This document shows, one piece after another, positions 52,767 through 61,117 of a stretch of 64,000 nucleotides of DNA (positions within the stretch are counted from its first letter, which is position 1; each line of letters begins with the position of its first letter). The DNA lies in assembly GCF_009766095.1 (NCBI RefSeq), contig NZ_LMUD01000007.1:109623-173622 (forward strand), written 5' to 3'. This DNA comes from Granulicella sp. S190 (GTDB lineage: Bacteria > Acidobacteriota > Terriglobia > Terriglobales > Acidobacteriaceae). Made by a program: the position numbers and the translations under genes. A model generated the notes under the pieces. That model worked only from the letters and a program-made list of their open reading frames with translations, had not been told where the DNA came from and did not search any database.

Positions 52767-55316
52767 ATGGGCCTGATAAACGTGAAGAACTCATCTGACA
52801 ATTTGAAGGAAATCGTCATCTCGACCGAAGCCGTGCAGCCTCATCGCACGACGCAGTGGAGAGACCCCCGCATTTGTCATTGTCTTTCTAGCGCTCGGGC
52901 GACATCCTTAACGAAGACACGCAGAGCAATCACACTCTTCATCGCAGCCGCGCTTATCTCATCCGCACTATGTAGCCAACGCACGTTTGCCCAAACCGAC
53001 TGGCCCGTCTACGGTGGGCAGAACGCAGGCGATCACTACTCCACCCTGCGCAAGATCGATCGCACCAACGTCAAAAACCTCAAGGTAGCGTGGACCTTCG
53101 ACACCAAAGAGCCCGGCGGCCTTCAGACCAACCCGCTCATCGTAGGCCGCGTCCTCTTCGGCTTCACCCCGACGCAAAAAGTCATAGCGCTCGACGCCGC
53201 CACCGGAAAGAATCTCTGGACCTTCAGCACCGGCACTCCCGGCCTCCAACCCACGCGCGGCCTCAGCTATTGGACCGATGGAGCTCATAGCATTCTCTTT
53301 GCCGGCCTGCTCAGTAATCTCTACGCGCTCGACCCCGCCACCGGAAAGCCCATCCCAAGCTTCGGCGACGAAGGCAAGATCGACCTGCGCAAAGATCTTG
53401 GCGAGCCCAATATCACTCAGTCCTTCGCCGCTCTCACCACGCCTGGTCTCGTCTACAAAGACACGATCATTGTCGGCTTTCGCGCCCCGGAGACCCAGCC
53501 CGCACTCCGCGGCGACATTCGCGCCTACGACGTCCACACCGGCAAGCTTCGCTGGATCTTTCACACCGTTCCTCGTCCTGGCGAGCCCGGCTACGAAACT
53601 TGGCCCAAAGACGCATGGAAGGTCACCGGCGCCGCCAACAACTGGGCAGGCATGGCGGTCGATGAAAAACGCGGCATCGTCTACGCCCCCACAGGCTCCG
53701 CGGTCAACGACTTCTACGGCGCAGATCGCATCGGCGACGACCTCTACGCCAACACCCTCCTCGCGCTCGACGCCAACACCGGCCAGCGTCTCTGGCACTT
53801 TCAGGGCGTCCATCACGACATTTGGGACCGCGACTTCCCCTCGCCCCCATCTCTGGTCACCGTTCGCTCTCACGGCAAACAGGTCGATGCCGTAGCCCAG
53901 ACCACCAAGCAGGGCTTCCTCTTCCTCTTCGATCGCACCACCGGCAAGCCGCTCTTCCCCATCGAAGAAAAGCCCTTCCCAGCCTCCACCGCCCCTGGCG
54001 AAAAAGCCTCTCTCACGCAGCCGATCCCGTCGCTCCCCGCTCCCTACGCACGCCAGCTTCTCACCGCGGACATGCTCACCACCCGCACCCCCGAAGCGCA
54101 CGCATGGGCAGCCGAGCAGTTCAAATCCCTTATCAGCAACGGCCTCTTCGTCCCCTTCACCGTCGACAAGCAAACCGTAGTCTTCCCCGGCTTCGACGGC
54201 GGCGCCGAGTGGGGGGGCTCGGCCGTAGATATAAAAACAGGCGTCATCTACATCAACGTCAACGACATCGTCTGGACTGGCGGCCTCACCGAAAACAAGC
54301 AAGGCGGCAGCCTCGGCTCCAGCATCTACCAGAGCCAGTGTTCCATCTGCCACGGGGGCGACCGCAAAGGCGCACCACCCGCCTTCCCCTCACTCATCGA
54401 CGAGCAGAAGCGCCTCTCCGACGCCCAGATCACCGAGATCATTCACAACGGCAAGGGCCGCATGCCCTCTTTCCCCAACGTCGAAGCCGCCCGCCTCACC
54501 GCTGTCCTCGACTACTTGAAAACCGGTGACACCGGCCCAGCAGCAGCCTCCGCACCAAAATCCGCTAACCGCAACGAGATCGCCGGCGCAAAGATCTACG
54601 ACAAAAACTGCGCCATCTGCCACGGCGACGATCTCCTCGGCGCACCCTCCAACTATCCTGGCCTCCTCGGTGTCCGCCTCCGCCTCACCGACCAGCAGAT
54701 CCTCGCCAACATCCACAACGGCAAAGGCCGCATGCCCGCCTTCCACAAGCTCACCGACTCCGACACCGCCTCACTCCTTCGCTTCCTCGGCGACAGCGCC
54801 TCCCCCATAGTCGAAGCCGCCGTCACCGCCAACAACTCCTCCAAAAAAGAAGTCGAATCCGCCCTCGCCCCACCCGGAGGCCCCGCAAAATACCGTTTCA
54901 CCGGCTACCGCAAATTTCTCGACCCCGACGGCTACCCCGCAGTCCAGCCACCTTGGGGAACACTCAACGCCATCGACCTCAACACCGGCAAATATCTCTG
55001 GAAGATCCCCCTCGGCAACTATCCCGAACTCGCCGCCAAAGGCCTCAAAGACACCGGCACTGAAAACTACGGTGGTCCTATCGTCACCGCCAGCGGCATC
55101 GTCTTCATCGCCGCCACCAACTTTGACCACACCCTCCGCGCCTTCGACACCAGCACCGGCGCCCTCCTCTGGCAGGGCGACCTCCCCTACGCCGGCAACG
55201 CCACCCCCGCCACCTACACGGTCGACGGCCGCCAGTACGTCGTCATCGCCACCAGCAACGCCCGCAACCCCAAGGGTCCTCAAGGCGCAGCCTACGTAGC
55301 CTTCGCCCTGCCATAG
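52767..55316 (+). CDS. PQQ-dependent dehydrogenase with two inserted cytochrome c domains
   Basis: An 849-residue quinoprotein. The propeller starts at WPVYGGQNAGDHYSTL. Two c-type heme motifs, CSICH (525-529) and CAICH (615-619), lie in tandem cytochrome domains (about 510-690). Propeller blades resume afterwards (TLNAIDLNTGKYLWKIPLG, then VIATSNARN), so the hemes are inserted, not C-terminal. It should oxidise an alcohol or sugar in the periplasm and pass electrons through heme. The only ATG is at 52767, 3 bp after the multicopper oxidase stop. About 50 residues precede the real signal peptide (LFIAAALISSALCS), and this stretch is encoded by a REP-like repeat. The native start may therefore be lost or non-standard. 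Confidence 0.88.
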   Translation: MGLINVKNSSDNLKEIVISTEAVQPHRTTQWRDPRICHCLSSARATSLTKTRRAITLFIAAALISSALCSQRTFAQTDWPVYGGQNAGDHYSTLRKIDRTNVKNLKVAWTFDTKEPGGLQTNPLIVGRVLFGFTPTQKVIALDAATGKNLWTFSTGTPGLQPTRGLSYWTDGAHSILFAGLLSNLYALDPATGKPIPSFGDEGKIDLRKDLGEPNITQSFAALTTPGLVYKDTIIVGFRAPETQPALRGDIRAYDVHTGKLRWIFHTVPRPGEPGYETWPKDAWKVTGAANNWAGMAVDEKRGIVYAPTGSAVNDFYGADRIGDDLYANTLLALDANTGQRLWHFQGVHHDIWDRDFPSPPSLVTVRSHGKQVDAVAQTTKQGFLFLFDRTTGKPLFPIEEKPFPASTAPGEKASLTQPIPSLPAPYARQLLTADMLTTRTPEAHAWAAEQFKSLISNGLFVPFTVDKQTVVFPGFDGGAEWGGSAVDIKTGVIYINVNDIVWTGGLTENKQGGSLGSSIYQSQCSICHGGDRKGAPPAFPSLIDEQKRLSDAQITEIIHNGKGRMPSFPNVEAARLTAVLDYLKTGDTGPAAASAPKSANRNEIAGAKIYDKNCAICHGDDLLGAPSNYPGLLGVRLRLTDQQILANIHNGKGRMPAFHKLTDSDTASLLRFLGDSASPIVEAAVTANNSSKKEVESALAPPGGPAKYRFTGYRKFLDPDGYPAVQPPWGTLNAIDLNTGKYLWKIPLGNYPELAAKGLKDTGTENYGGPIVTASGIVFIAATNFDHTLRAFDTSTGALLWQGDLPYAGNATPATYTVDGRQYVVIATSNARNPKGPQGAAYVAFALP
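52815..52882. repeat. REP-like unit X, inside the PQQ dehydrogenase reading frame
   Basis: This stretch matches 57768-57835 over about 68 bases (GTCATCTCGACCGAAG through GGAGAGACCCCCGCATT). The core hairpin is CGTGC-agcctcatc-GCACG here and CGCGC-agcctcatc-GCGCG there: T to C on one arm is balanced by A to G on the other. It is translated as ISTEAVQPHRTTQWRDPRIC. Confidence 0.7.
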
Positions 55317-55360
55317 AATCAGAGATCAAGCACCACGCAAGAGAAGGGAAGCCCACTAAC

Positions 55361-56614
55361 GTGAACATGCAGATCCGTGTACGACTCGGCGCAATGATGT
55401 TCCTCGAGTACTTCATCTGGGGAGCCTGGTACGTCACCGTCGGCACCTGGCTCGCCTCCTCGCTTCACTTCACCGGCCAGCAGATCGGCCTAGCCGCCGG
55501 CACCACCGCCGTCGGTGCCATGATCGCTCCCTTCTTCGTCGGCCTCATCGCCGACAAGCTCTTCGCCACCCAGCGTGTCCTCGCAGCACTTCATCTCCTC
55601 GGCGCCATCCTCCTCTTCCTCGCCTCGCAGCAAATCGCCTTCAACAAAATCTACCCGCTCCTCCTCCTCTACTGCCTCTGCTTCATGCCTACCCTCGCCC
55701 TCACCAACTCCCTCGCCTTCCGCCAGATGTCCGACCCCAAGCTGGAGTTCGGCCCCATCCGCGTCCTCGGCACCGCCGGTTGGATCGCCGCCGGCCTCCT
55801 AGTCGGCACCCTCCGTCTCGAAGCCACCGCACGCCCCCTGCAACTAGCCGCCGTTCTCTCCATCCTCATGGCCTTCTACTGCCTCACCCTCCCCGACACT
55901 CCACCCCTAGCCCGCGAAGGCCGCTTCACCCTCTCCAGCATCTTCCCCCGCGAAGCCATCGCCCTCCTCCGCGAGCGCTCCATGGCCGTCTTCGCCATAG
56001 CCTCCTTCCTCATCTGCATCCCGCTGCAGTTCTATTACGCCTTCACCAACCTCTTCCTCAACGAGTCAGGCGTCCACAACGCCGCAGGCAAGATGACCGG
56101 CGGCCAGATGTCCGAGCTCTTCTGCATGCTTCTCATCCCGTGGTTCTTCCGTCGTCTCGGCGTCAAATACATGCTCGTCGCGGGCATGTCCGCATGGGTT
56201 CTGCGTTATCTCCTCTTCGCGTACGGCAACGCCGACAGCAAGGTCTGGATGTTCTGGCTCGGCATCCTTCTCCACGGCATCTGTTACGACTTCTTCTTCG
56301 TCACCGGCCAGATCTACATCGACCGCAAAGCCTCTCTCGCCCTCCGAGCCGCAGCCCAGGGCCTCATCACCTTCATCACCTATGGAGCGGGCATGTTCGT
56401 AGGCTCGTGGCTCTCGGGCGCAGTAGTCGAGCGCTACACCACCACATCGACAGCCGGGGCACCCGTACACGAGTGGCAATCCATCTGGCTGGTAGCAGCC
56501 GCCGCGTCAGCGGCAGTCCTCGTACTCTTCCTCATCACGTTCACCGACAAAGAAGGCGCAACAGTCACAGCATCAGAGAGCGCCGGAGCGATCCCCATCG
56601 AATCACCGCTCTAA
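55361..56614 (+). CDS. NupG-like nucleoside:H+ symporter (MFS)
   Basis: A 417-residue transporter with twelve hydrophobic helices of the nucleoside:H+ symporter branch of the major facilitator superfamily. Characteristic are the first helix FLEYFIWGAWYVTVGTWL, FGPIRVLGTAGWIAAGLL, and HGICYDFFFVTGQIYID. It brings nucleosides or similar ribosides across the inner membrane. The GTG at 55361 has GGGAAG about 9 bases upstream; the ATG two codons later is an alternative. It stands alone, 44 bp after the PQQ dehydrogenase and convergent with an isomerase-like gene. Confidence 0.92.
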   Translation: MNMQIRVRLGAMMFLEYFIWGAWYVTVGTWLASSLHFTGQQIGLAAGTTAVGAMIAPFFVGLIADKLFATQRVLAALHLLGAILLFLASQQIAFNKIYPLLLLYCLCFMPTLALTNSLAFRQMSDPKLEFGPIRVLGTAGWIAAGLLVGTLRLEATARPLQLAAVLSILMAFYCLTLPDTPPLAREGRFTLSSIFPREAIALLRERSMAVFAIASFLICIPLQFYYAFTNLFLNESGVHNAAGKMTGGQMSELFCMLLIPWFFRRLGVKYMLVAGMSAWVLRYLLFAYGNADSKVWMFWLGILLHGICYDFFFVTGQIYIDRKASLALRAAAQGLITFITYGAGMFVGSWLSGAVVERYTTTSTAGAPVHEWQSIWLVAAAASAAVLVLFLITFTDKEGATVTASESAGAIPIESPL

Positions 56615-56657
56615 CCCGAAGCGACCAACGGGAGCAGCCACGCGAAGCGATACGCAA

Positions 56658-56688
56658 GTCACGAAGTGACCGCCCCACGCGAAGTGGG
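56658..56688. repeat. Pair of small hairpins in a convergent gap
   Basis: GTCAC-gaa-GTGAC (56658-56670) and CCCAC-gcgaa-GTGGG (56674-56688) lie side by side, and a weaker CGCGAAGCG unit precedes them. All share a CGAAG-type loop. They sit between convergent genes and may act as a bidirectional terminator or a REP-type element. Confidence 0.55.
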
Positions 56689-56709
56689 CCCGTCCGGCAG
56701 GACAAGGCC

Positions 56710-57675
56710 CTAAGCCCACCAAGCCTCAACCGGAGCCTCTTTCAGCAGCACTCGCGAAAGCATCCCAATCGCCGAAGACAACCCCTCATGCGTCGAAGCA
56801 AGAGCATCCTCATGCTCAATGCTCATCACATAGTCATACCCAACCAGCCGCAGCGCAGAAGCAATCCGCTTCCACTCCAACTCGCCATGCCCCCATCCCA
56901 CCGAACGAAACAACCACGACCTCTTCGCCATCTCGCGATAGCTCTTTGTATCCAGCACGCCGTTCACATCGCGCATTGCGCTATGGATCGCCACGTCCTT
57001 CGCATGAAAGTGAAAGATCGCCTCACCCAGCGCAGCAATCGCGGCCGGGATATCGATCCCCTGCCACCAAAGATGGCTAGGGTCCAGATTGATCCCGACT
57101 GAACTACCCACAGCCTCCCGCAGCTTCAGCACAGTCTCCGGGTTGTAAACACAAAATCCCGGATGAGCCTCCAGCGCCACCTTCACCCCAGCATCTTTCG
57201 CAAACTGAGCCGCGTCCTTCCAGTAGGGAATCAACCTCTCCTCCCACTGCCACGCCAGCGCATCTGAAAACTCCGGAGGCCACGCCGCCGTGATCCAGTT
57301 CGGCGTCACATCCTGTGCCGACCCACCCGGGCAACCAGAAAACGTAACTACCACAGGAACATTTATCTGCTCCGCCAGCTTCACCGTCTTCCGAAGCACC
57401 TCATCATCGCGCTCAGCGATCTCTTTCTTCGGATGCACCGGATTCCCATGGCACGACAGCGCGCTGATCGAAAGCCCCGCATCCTCCAGCTTCAACCGAT
57501 AGGCCCGCGCCGCCTCTTTACTCGCCAGCAGCGCATCCAAATCCAGATGGCTATTTCCAGGCCACCCGCCCGTCCCAATCTCCAAAGCCTCAATCTGCGG
57601 ATACTTCTTCAGCTGCACCAGCAACGCGTCCAGCGTCAACCCATTGAATATCGGAGTAAACAACCCTAACCGCAT
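56710..57675 (-). CDS. TIM-barrel sugar phosphate isomerase/epimerase-like protein
   Basis: A 321-residue xylose isomerase-like TIM barrel protein without a signal peptide, so cytoplasmic. Metal-ligand segments are visible: VALEAHPGFCVYN, INLDPSHLWWQG, HFHAKDV and MSIEHEDALAS. The family contains many isomerases and epimerases acting on inosose, keto sugars or uronates; the substrate is unknown. Proteins with this pattern (NLDPSHLWWQG) are common near sugar transporters. No strong ribosome site is seen before the ATG at 57675. The gene upstream on the same strand is the sugar porter. Confidence 0.9.
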   Translation of the reverse strand: MRLGLFTPIFNGLTLDALLVQLKKYPQIEALEIGTGGWPGNSHLDLDALLASKEAARAYRLKLEDAGLSISALSCHGNPVHPKKEIAERDDEVLRKTVKLAEQINVPVVVTFSGCPGGSAQDVTPNWITAAWPPEFSDALAWQWEERLIPYWKDAAQFAKDAGVKVALEAHPGFCVYNPETVLKLREAVGSSVGINLDPSHLWWQGIDIPAAIAALGEAIFHFHAKDVAIHSAMRDVNGVLDTKSYREMAKRSWLFRSVGWGHGELEWKRIASALRLVGYDYVMSIEHEDALASTHEGLSSAIGMLSRVLLKEAPVEAWWA

Positions 57676-57767
57676 CGATAACTCTCCTTAGTCCCAAGAA
57701 GTCACAACCCTTGCAGATTCCCAATGAAGCGTAACCGCATCAAAACTCCACTGAACCCCCATGAAGC

Positions 57768-57835
57768 GTCATCTCGACCGAAGTCGCGCAGCCTCATCGC
57801 GCGACGTAGTGGAGAGACCCCCGCATTCGTCTTTA
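57768..57835. repeat. REP-like unit X, intergenic copy
   Basis: Partner of the unit at 52815-52882. The hairpin is GTCGCGC-agcctcatc-GCGCGAC. It lies in the 275-bp gap between the isomerase-like gene and the sugar porter, 38 bp before a unit Y. Confidence 0.7.
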
Positions 57836-57873
57836 TTCTTGCCATTGTCGTTGTAGTTGCTTGTCCTTTTGTT

Positions 57874-57921
57874 GTCATCCCCGAAGGGGATCTGCGGTTG
57901 CCATTGCCTATTCCTTTGCCG
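57874..57921. repeat. REP-like unit Y, intergenic copy
   Basis: Partner of the unit at 4640-4678. The hairpin is ATCCCC-gaa-GGGGAT, followed by CTGCGGTTGCC and a pyrimidine-rich stretch. It directly follows unit X, so this gap holds a composite X-Y repeat and no gene. Confidence 0.6.
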
Positions 57922-57950
57922 TAATCCCGCAGAAGACCCCCCCCAAAAAA

Positions 57951-59309
57951 TCAACCCGCACCCTTCACCTTCTCATGCAAATGCTTCTGCATCGACTCCA
58001 GCGTAAACCCCTTCGTCTCCGGATAAACAAACAGCACCACCAAAAACTGCACCACCATCATCGCCGCAAAGAAGAAGAAGGGAATCGACTTCGAGTAACG
58101 CGCCAGAATCGGAAATACTCCCGCAATCAAAGCATTCGTAATCCAGTGCGCCGACGATCCAAGGCTCTGCCCCTTCGACCGAACACTCGTAGGAAACACC
58201 TCGCTGATATAAACCCAGATCACCGCGCCCTGCGAAAAGGCGAAGAAGACAATATAAGCAATCAACACCATCAACAGATACTGCTGGTGCGACTGCGTCT
58301 TGAAGATCATCGCCGCCGCCAGCAGGCACACCCCGCAGCCCACCGCTCCCACCAGCAACAGCTTCTTGCGCCCCACCTTATCGATCAGCGAAACTCCCGC
58401 CAGCGTCGCCACCAGGTTCATCGCTCCAATCGCCACCGCCTGCAAATTACTCGAGACCTGGTTGAACCCGGCACTCGCAAAGATATCGTTCAGGTAATAG
58501 AGAATCGCGTTGATGCCCGTCAGCTGATTGAAGATCCCAATCGAGATCGCCAGAAAGATAGGCAGCCGATTCTGCGCAGAGAACAACCGCGTCGCCGACT
58601 CCAGCTTCTCCTGCCGGATCGACTCGATAATCTCCCGCACCTCCGCCTCGGAGTCAGGCGATCCCATTCGCGTCAGCGTCAGCGTAGCCTCTGCAATCCT
58701 GTTCTGCGTTATCAGCCACCGCGAGCTCTGCGGCACGCTCAGCAGCATAATCAGGAACAGCACTGCAGGCACAAACGCCACGCCAATCTGTACTCGCCAC
58801 TGGATCGGCCCTGCCACAAAGTGTGCCACGATCGCGTTCGAAAGATAGGCCAGCAGAACTCCAACCACCACGTTGATCTGAAACAGCCCCACCATGCGCC
58901 CACGCCACTTCGCCGGCGCAAGCTCCGCAATGTAAACCGGCCCCAGTACCGACGAGCCTCCGATCCCCAGTCCGCCCAGAAACCGGAAGAAAAGAAAACT
59001 CGTCCAGCTCCCAGCCAGCGCGCACCCCAGCGCCGAGACAACATACAACACCGCCATCCAGCGCAGAGCCTTGCGGCTGCCTATCTTCTGGCCCAGTGCG
59101 CCGCTGCCCATCGCTCCAATCACCGTGCCCCACAGCGCAATCGAGACGGTAAAGCCAAGATTCGCCGGAGATAGTTGGTACTTGTCCGTCAGTGCATGGG
59201 TAATCCCGGCGATCACCGCCGTGTCGAAGCCAAACAACAGTCCGCCAAGCGCGCCGGTAATAGCGCTCTTGGCCAGAAGAAGAACAGAGCTGGATTTTGA
59301 AGTCGTCAT
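57951..59309 (-). CDS. MFS sugar porter (sugar:H+ symporter)
   Basis: A 452-residue twelve-helix transporter of the MFS sugar porter family. The signatures are clear: GGLLFGFDTAVIAG in helix 1, RFLGGLGIGGSSVLGPVYIAELAPAKWRGR in the first half, QLTGINAILYYLNDIF, and the C-terminal VYPETKGFTLE. It imports a hexose, pentose or polyol. The ATG at 59309 is chosen; a TTG three codons earlier (59318) is nearer to an AGGATAGG ribosome site, so either may be used. It is in line with the isomerase-like gene downstream, separated by the X-Y repeat. Confidence 0.93.
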   Translation of the reverse strand: MTTSKSSSVLLLAKSAITGALGGLLFGFDTAVIAGITHALTDKYQLSPANLGFTVSIALWGTVIGAMGSGALGQKIGSRKALRWMAVLYVVSALGCALAGSWTSFLFFRFLGGLGIGGSSVLGPVYIAELAPAKWRGRMVGLFQINVVVGVLLAYLSNAIVAHFVAGPIQWRVQIGVAFVPAVLFLIMLLSVPQSSRWLITQNRIAEATLTLTRMGSPDSEAEVREIIESIRQEKLESATRLFSAQNRLPIFLAISIGIFNQLTGINAILYYLNDIFASAGFNQVSSNLQAVAIGAMNLVATLAGVSLIDKVGRKKLLLVGAVGCGVCLLAAAMIFKTQSHQQYLLMVLIAYIVFFAFSQGAVIWVYISEVFPTSVRSKGQSLGSSAHWITNALIAGVFPILARYSKSIPFFFFAAMMVVQFLVVLFVYPETKGFTLESMQKHLHEKVKGAG

Positions 59310-59409
59310 AAAGGGCAATGCCTATCCTAGCCTCTGAACCCCAAAATCGCCCAAACGAGATCAGCCAAATCTCTAACCCGAAAAAACCCCACAAAAATCT
59401 TCAGCAAAG

Positions 59410-59764
59410 TTGGCGTATCAGTTAGGTTCGCTTCGCTACAATTAAGGAAGAGATTGAGTACAGGCTGCCAGCGGTGAAGGCCAACGGCAGCCCTTTGTCA
59501 TTCACCCGACCCAACCCACCACGAAACACACCATGAAATGCAACGAGGGACCACGTAGCGACCACGCTACGCCTACACACAAACTTCAGCTTCTGAAAGC
59601 CGAAGAGAGAAACTTTCGCTCGGAAACTTAGCCAACCTCAACAAAATAAGTATTTTAGTCGTAACTGATTTGAATGCAATAGTTTAGCGGTGCATGCTAC
59701 CTCTAAGCCATTGCATTGACTACACTTACCTGCAAAATACCCCAAAGGCGGGGAGGGGAGGGGG
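59410..59764 (+). repeat. Repeated intergenic element, copy B
   Basis: A 355-bp noncoding stretch with the same ordered blocks as 26404-26820: TTGGCGTATCAGTTA, TACAATTAA 27 bases on, hairpin GGCTGCC/GGCAGCC 26 bases on, then CACCACGAAA, AAGTATTTTAGTCGTAAC, TGAATGCAATAGTTTAGCGG, AAGCCATTGCAT, CAAAATACCCC, and a run of GGGG-A-GGGG-A-GGGGG. The middle is shorter than in copy A and the sequence between blocks differs. It lies in a 654-bp gap between the sugar porter and the cold shock gene. No Cys/His gene follows it here. Confidence 0.75.
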
Positions 59765-59929
59765 TACCCCACAGAAATGACCTTAAATCCGCCGAGCCAC
59801 CTCTCTCCCCCTTTAAAAGGTACAAAAGCCGCCTCCGGGCCCTGAAAAGCTCCCCAGGGCCGATTTCTGAAGAAACATGTAACCTTATTGATTGAAATTC
59901 GCTCACATCCTGCTACGCTTATACCTAAC

Positions 59930-59943
59930 GGCGAAATATCGCC
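59930..59943 (+). promoter_or_regulatory. Small hairpin in the cold shock gene leader
   Basis: GGCGA-aata-TCGCC is a perfect 5-bp stem about 20 bp before the ATG of the cold shock gene. A TTGAAA/TACGCT pair with a 16-bp spacer lies upstream (from 59893), a possible promoter. Confidence 0.45.
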
Positions 59944-59963
59944 TTATGAAAGTAGGACGCATC

Positions 59964-60167
59964 ATGGCAAACGGAACAGTTAAGTGGTTCAACGACGCAA
60001 AAGGTTTTGGCTTCATCACCCCGGAAGACGGTGGAGAGGATCTCTTCGCACACTACTCTGCAATTAACTCCAGCGGCTTTAAGTCTCTCCAGGAAGGCCA
60101 GCGCGTAACGTTTGACATCACCACTGGTCCTAAGGGCAAGCAGGCTGCAAACATTCAGCCCGCCTAA
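59964..60167 (+). CDS. Cold shock protein, CspA family
   Basis: A 67-residue single OB-fold nucleic-acid-binding protein. [17 protein letters not shown] contains RNP1 (KGFGFI), and DLFAHYSAI is RNP2. Length is that of the family. It binds single-stranded RNA or DNA and melts mRNA structure. AGGA lies 8 bases before the ATG at 59964. The leader has a small hairpin and the gene is followed by a long stem at 60235-60277, so it is a single-gene unit. Confidence 0.96.
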   Translation: MANGTVKWFNDAKGFGFITPEDGGEDLFAHYSAINSSGFKSLQEGQRVTFDITTGPKGKQAANIQPA

Positions 60168-60234
60168 CCCGACACATCTCGTACGGCAGTAGCAATCAGC
60201 ACCAGGCCATGCCGTGCCCAACAGAAAAAGAGTA

Positions 60235-60277
60235 GAAGGGTTGCAAAAGGTCGCTTTGGCGTTCCTTGCAACCCTTC
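60235..60277 (+). terminator. Hairpin terminator of the cold shock gene
   Basis: GAAGGGTTGCAA pairs with TTGCAACCCTTC (12 bp) around a 19-base loop that can extend by two more pairs. The T-run after it is weak (GCACTTTAG). Confidence 0.65.
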
Positions 60278-60397
60278 GCACTTTAGCCTCCACAAACCAC
60301 TTACCGGCTTCCTGCTCCATGCAACTATCGAGTGATTCTGTACCTCATTGGTAACTGCTAAGTTACCTCCACTGCGATTCAGCAGGAGGTTACTCCC

Positions 60398-61012
60398 ATG
60401 ACTCGAACTCAGCAGTTCTCCCTCCTATTCATCCTTACCTCCCCAACCTTCCTCTTCTCCGCCAGCATCCCCAAGGCTATCCTTCCGGATAACGTCGTTA
60501 CCTGCCAGCCGAACGCCAACTGCCTCAGCAAGACCCTCTACGGACGCAACTACAAGGTCCTCAACACCCCTCGCTTCACCGTCATGGTCGCCGTCTCCAA
60601 GGAGGGCGCCTACACCCGGGCAGACGTCAGCATCGCCAACAACACCATCATGTCCCAGAGCCTCACCCCGGAGGACTTCCGTATCGAGGTCGTCACCCCA
60701 AAGCCCAAGGTCCTCCTCTACATCTCCCCTGGCGACCTGAAGGATCTCCCTCAGCAGCCCATCCCCTCTCAGGCCACCACCCCGCCTTCACCCCCCGCCA
60801 CCCCCGCAGAACCAGACCCACAAGCCGTCGCCAACCAGCAAAAAGTAGCCGAAAAAGCAGCGACAGAGCATCCGCTAACGGCAGTATCGCTCTCCCCGAA
60901 CGAAGTCACGCAGGGTCGCGTCTACTTCGAACGCGACAAGCATGAGCATCTCGTCAACGTTGTTCTACCCATAGCCGGCCTTGTCTTCGAGTTCCCCTAC
61001 AACATGAAATAA
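60398..61012 (+). CDS. Exported protein of unknown function
   Basis: A 204-residue protein I do not recognise. A signal peptide (FSLLFILTSPTFLFSAS) is followed by a beta-rich domain (YKVLNTPRFTVMVAVSKEGAYTRADVSIAN), a Pro/Ala/Gln-rich linker (about 123-150) and a second beta segment (VTQGRVYFERDKHEHLVNVVLPIAGLVFEFPY). The two beta halves look like one Ig-like or DUF4232-like sandwich interrupted by the linker, a tentative reading. AGGAGG lies 8 bases before the ATG, so it is well expressed. It may be an envelope protein. Confidence 0.75.
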   Translation: MTRTQQFSLLFILTSPTFLFSASIPKAILPDNVVTCQPNANCLSKTLYGRNYKVLNTPRFTVMVAVSKEGAYTRADVSIANNTIMSQSLTPEDFRIEVVTPKPKVLLYISPGDLKDLPQQPIPSQATTPPSPPATPAEPDPQAVANQQKVAEKAATEHPLTAVSLSPNEVTQGRVYFERDKHEHLVNVVLPIAGLVFEFPYNMK

Positions 61013-61101
61013 CTAGCCATCACCCACTCGGAGACATGCATCACACCCTGCAGCGGGGGCGGCCGGTGACACATTGTCCCTACGTCCGTACAAATCCCTA
61101 A

Positions 61102-61113
61102 GGGGGGAGGGGG
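61102..61113 (+). other. G-rich leader in front of a small gene
   Basis: GGGGGGAGGGGG ends 4 bases before the ATG at 61118. It takes the place of a Shine-Dalgarno sequence and resembles the G-run that ends the repeated elements at 26804-26820 and 59748-59764. Confidence 0.5.
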
Positions 61114-61117
61114 TTAC

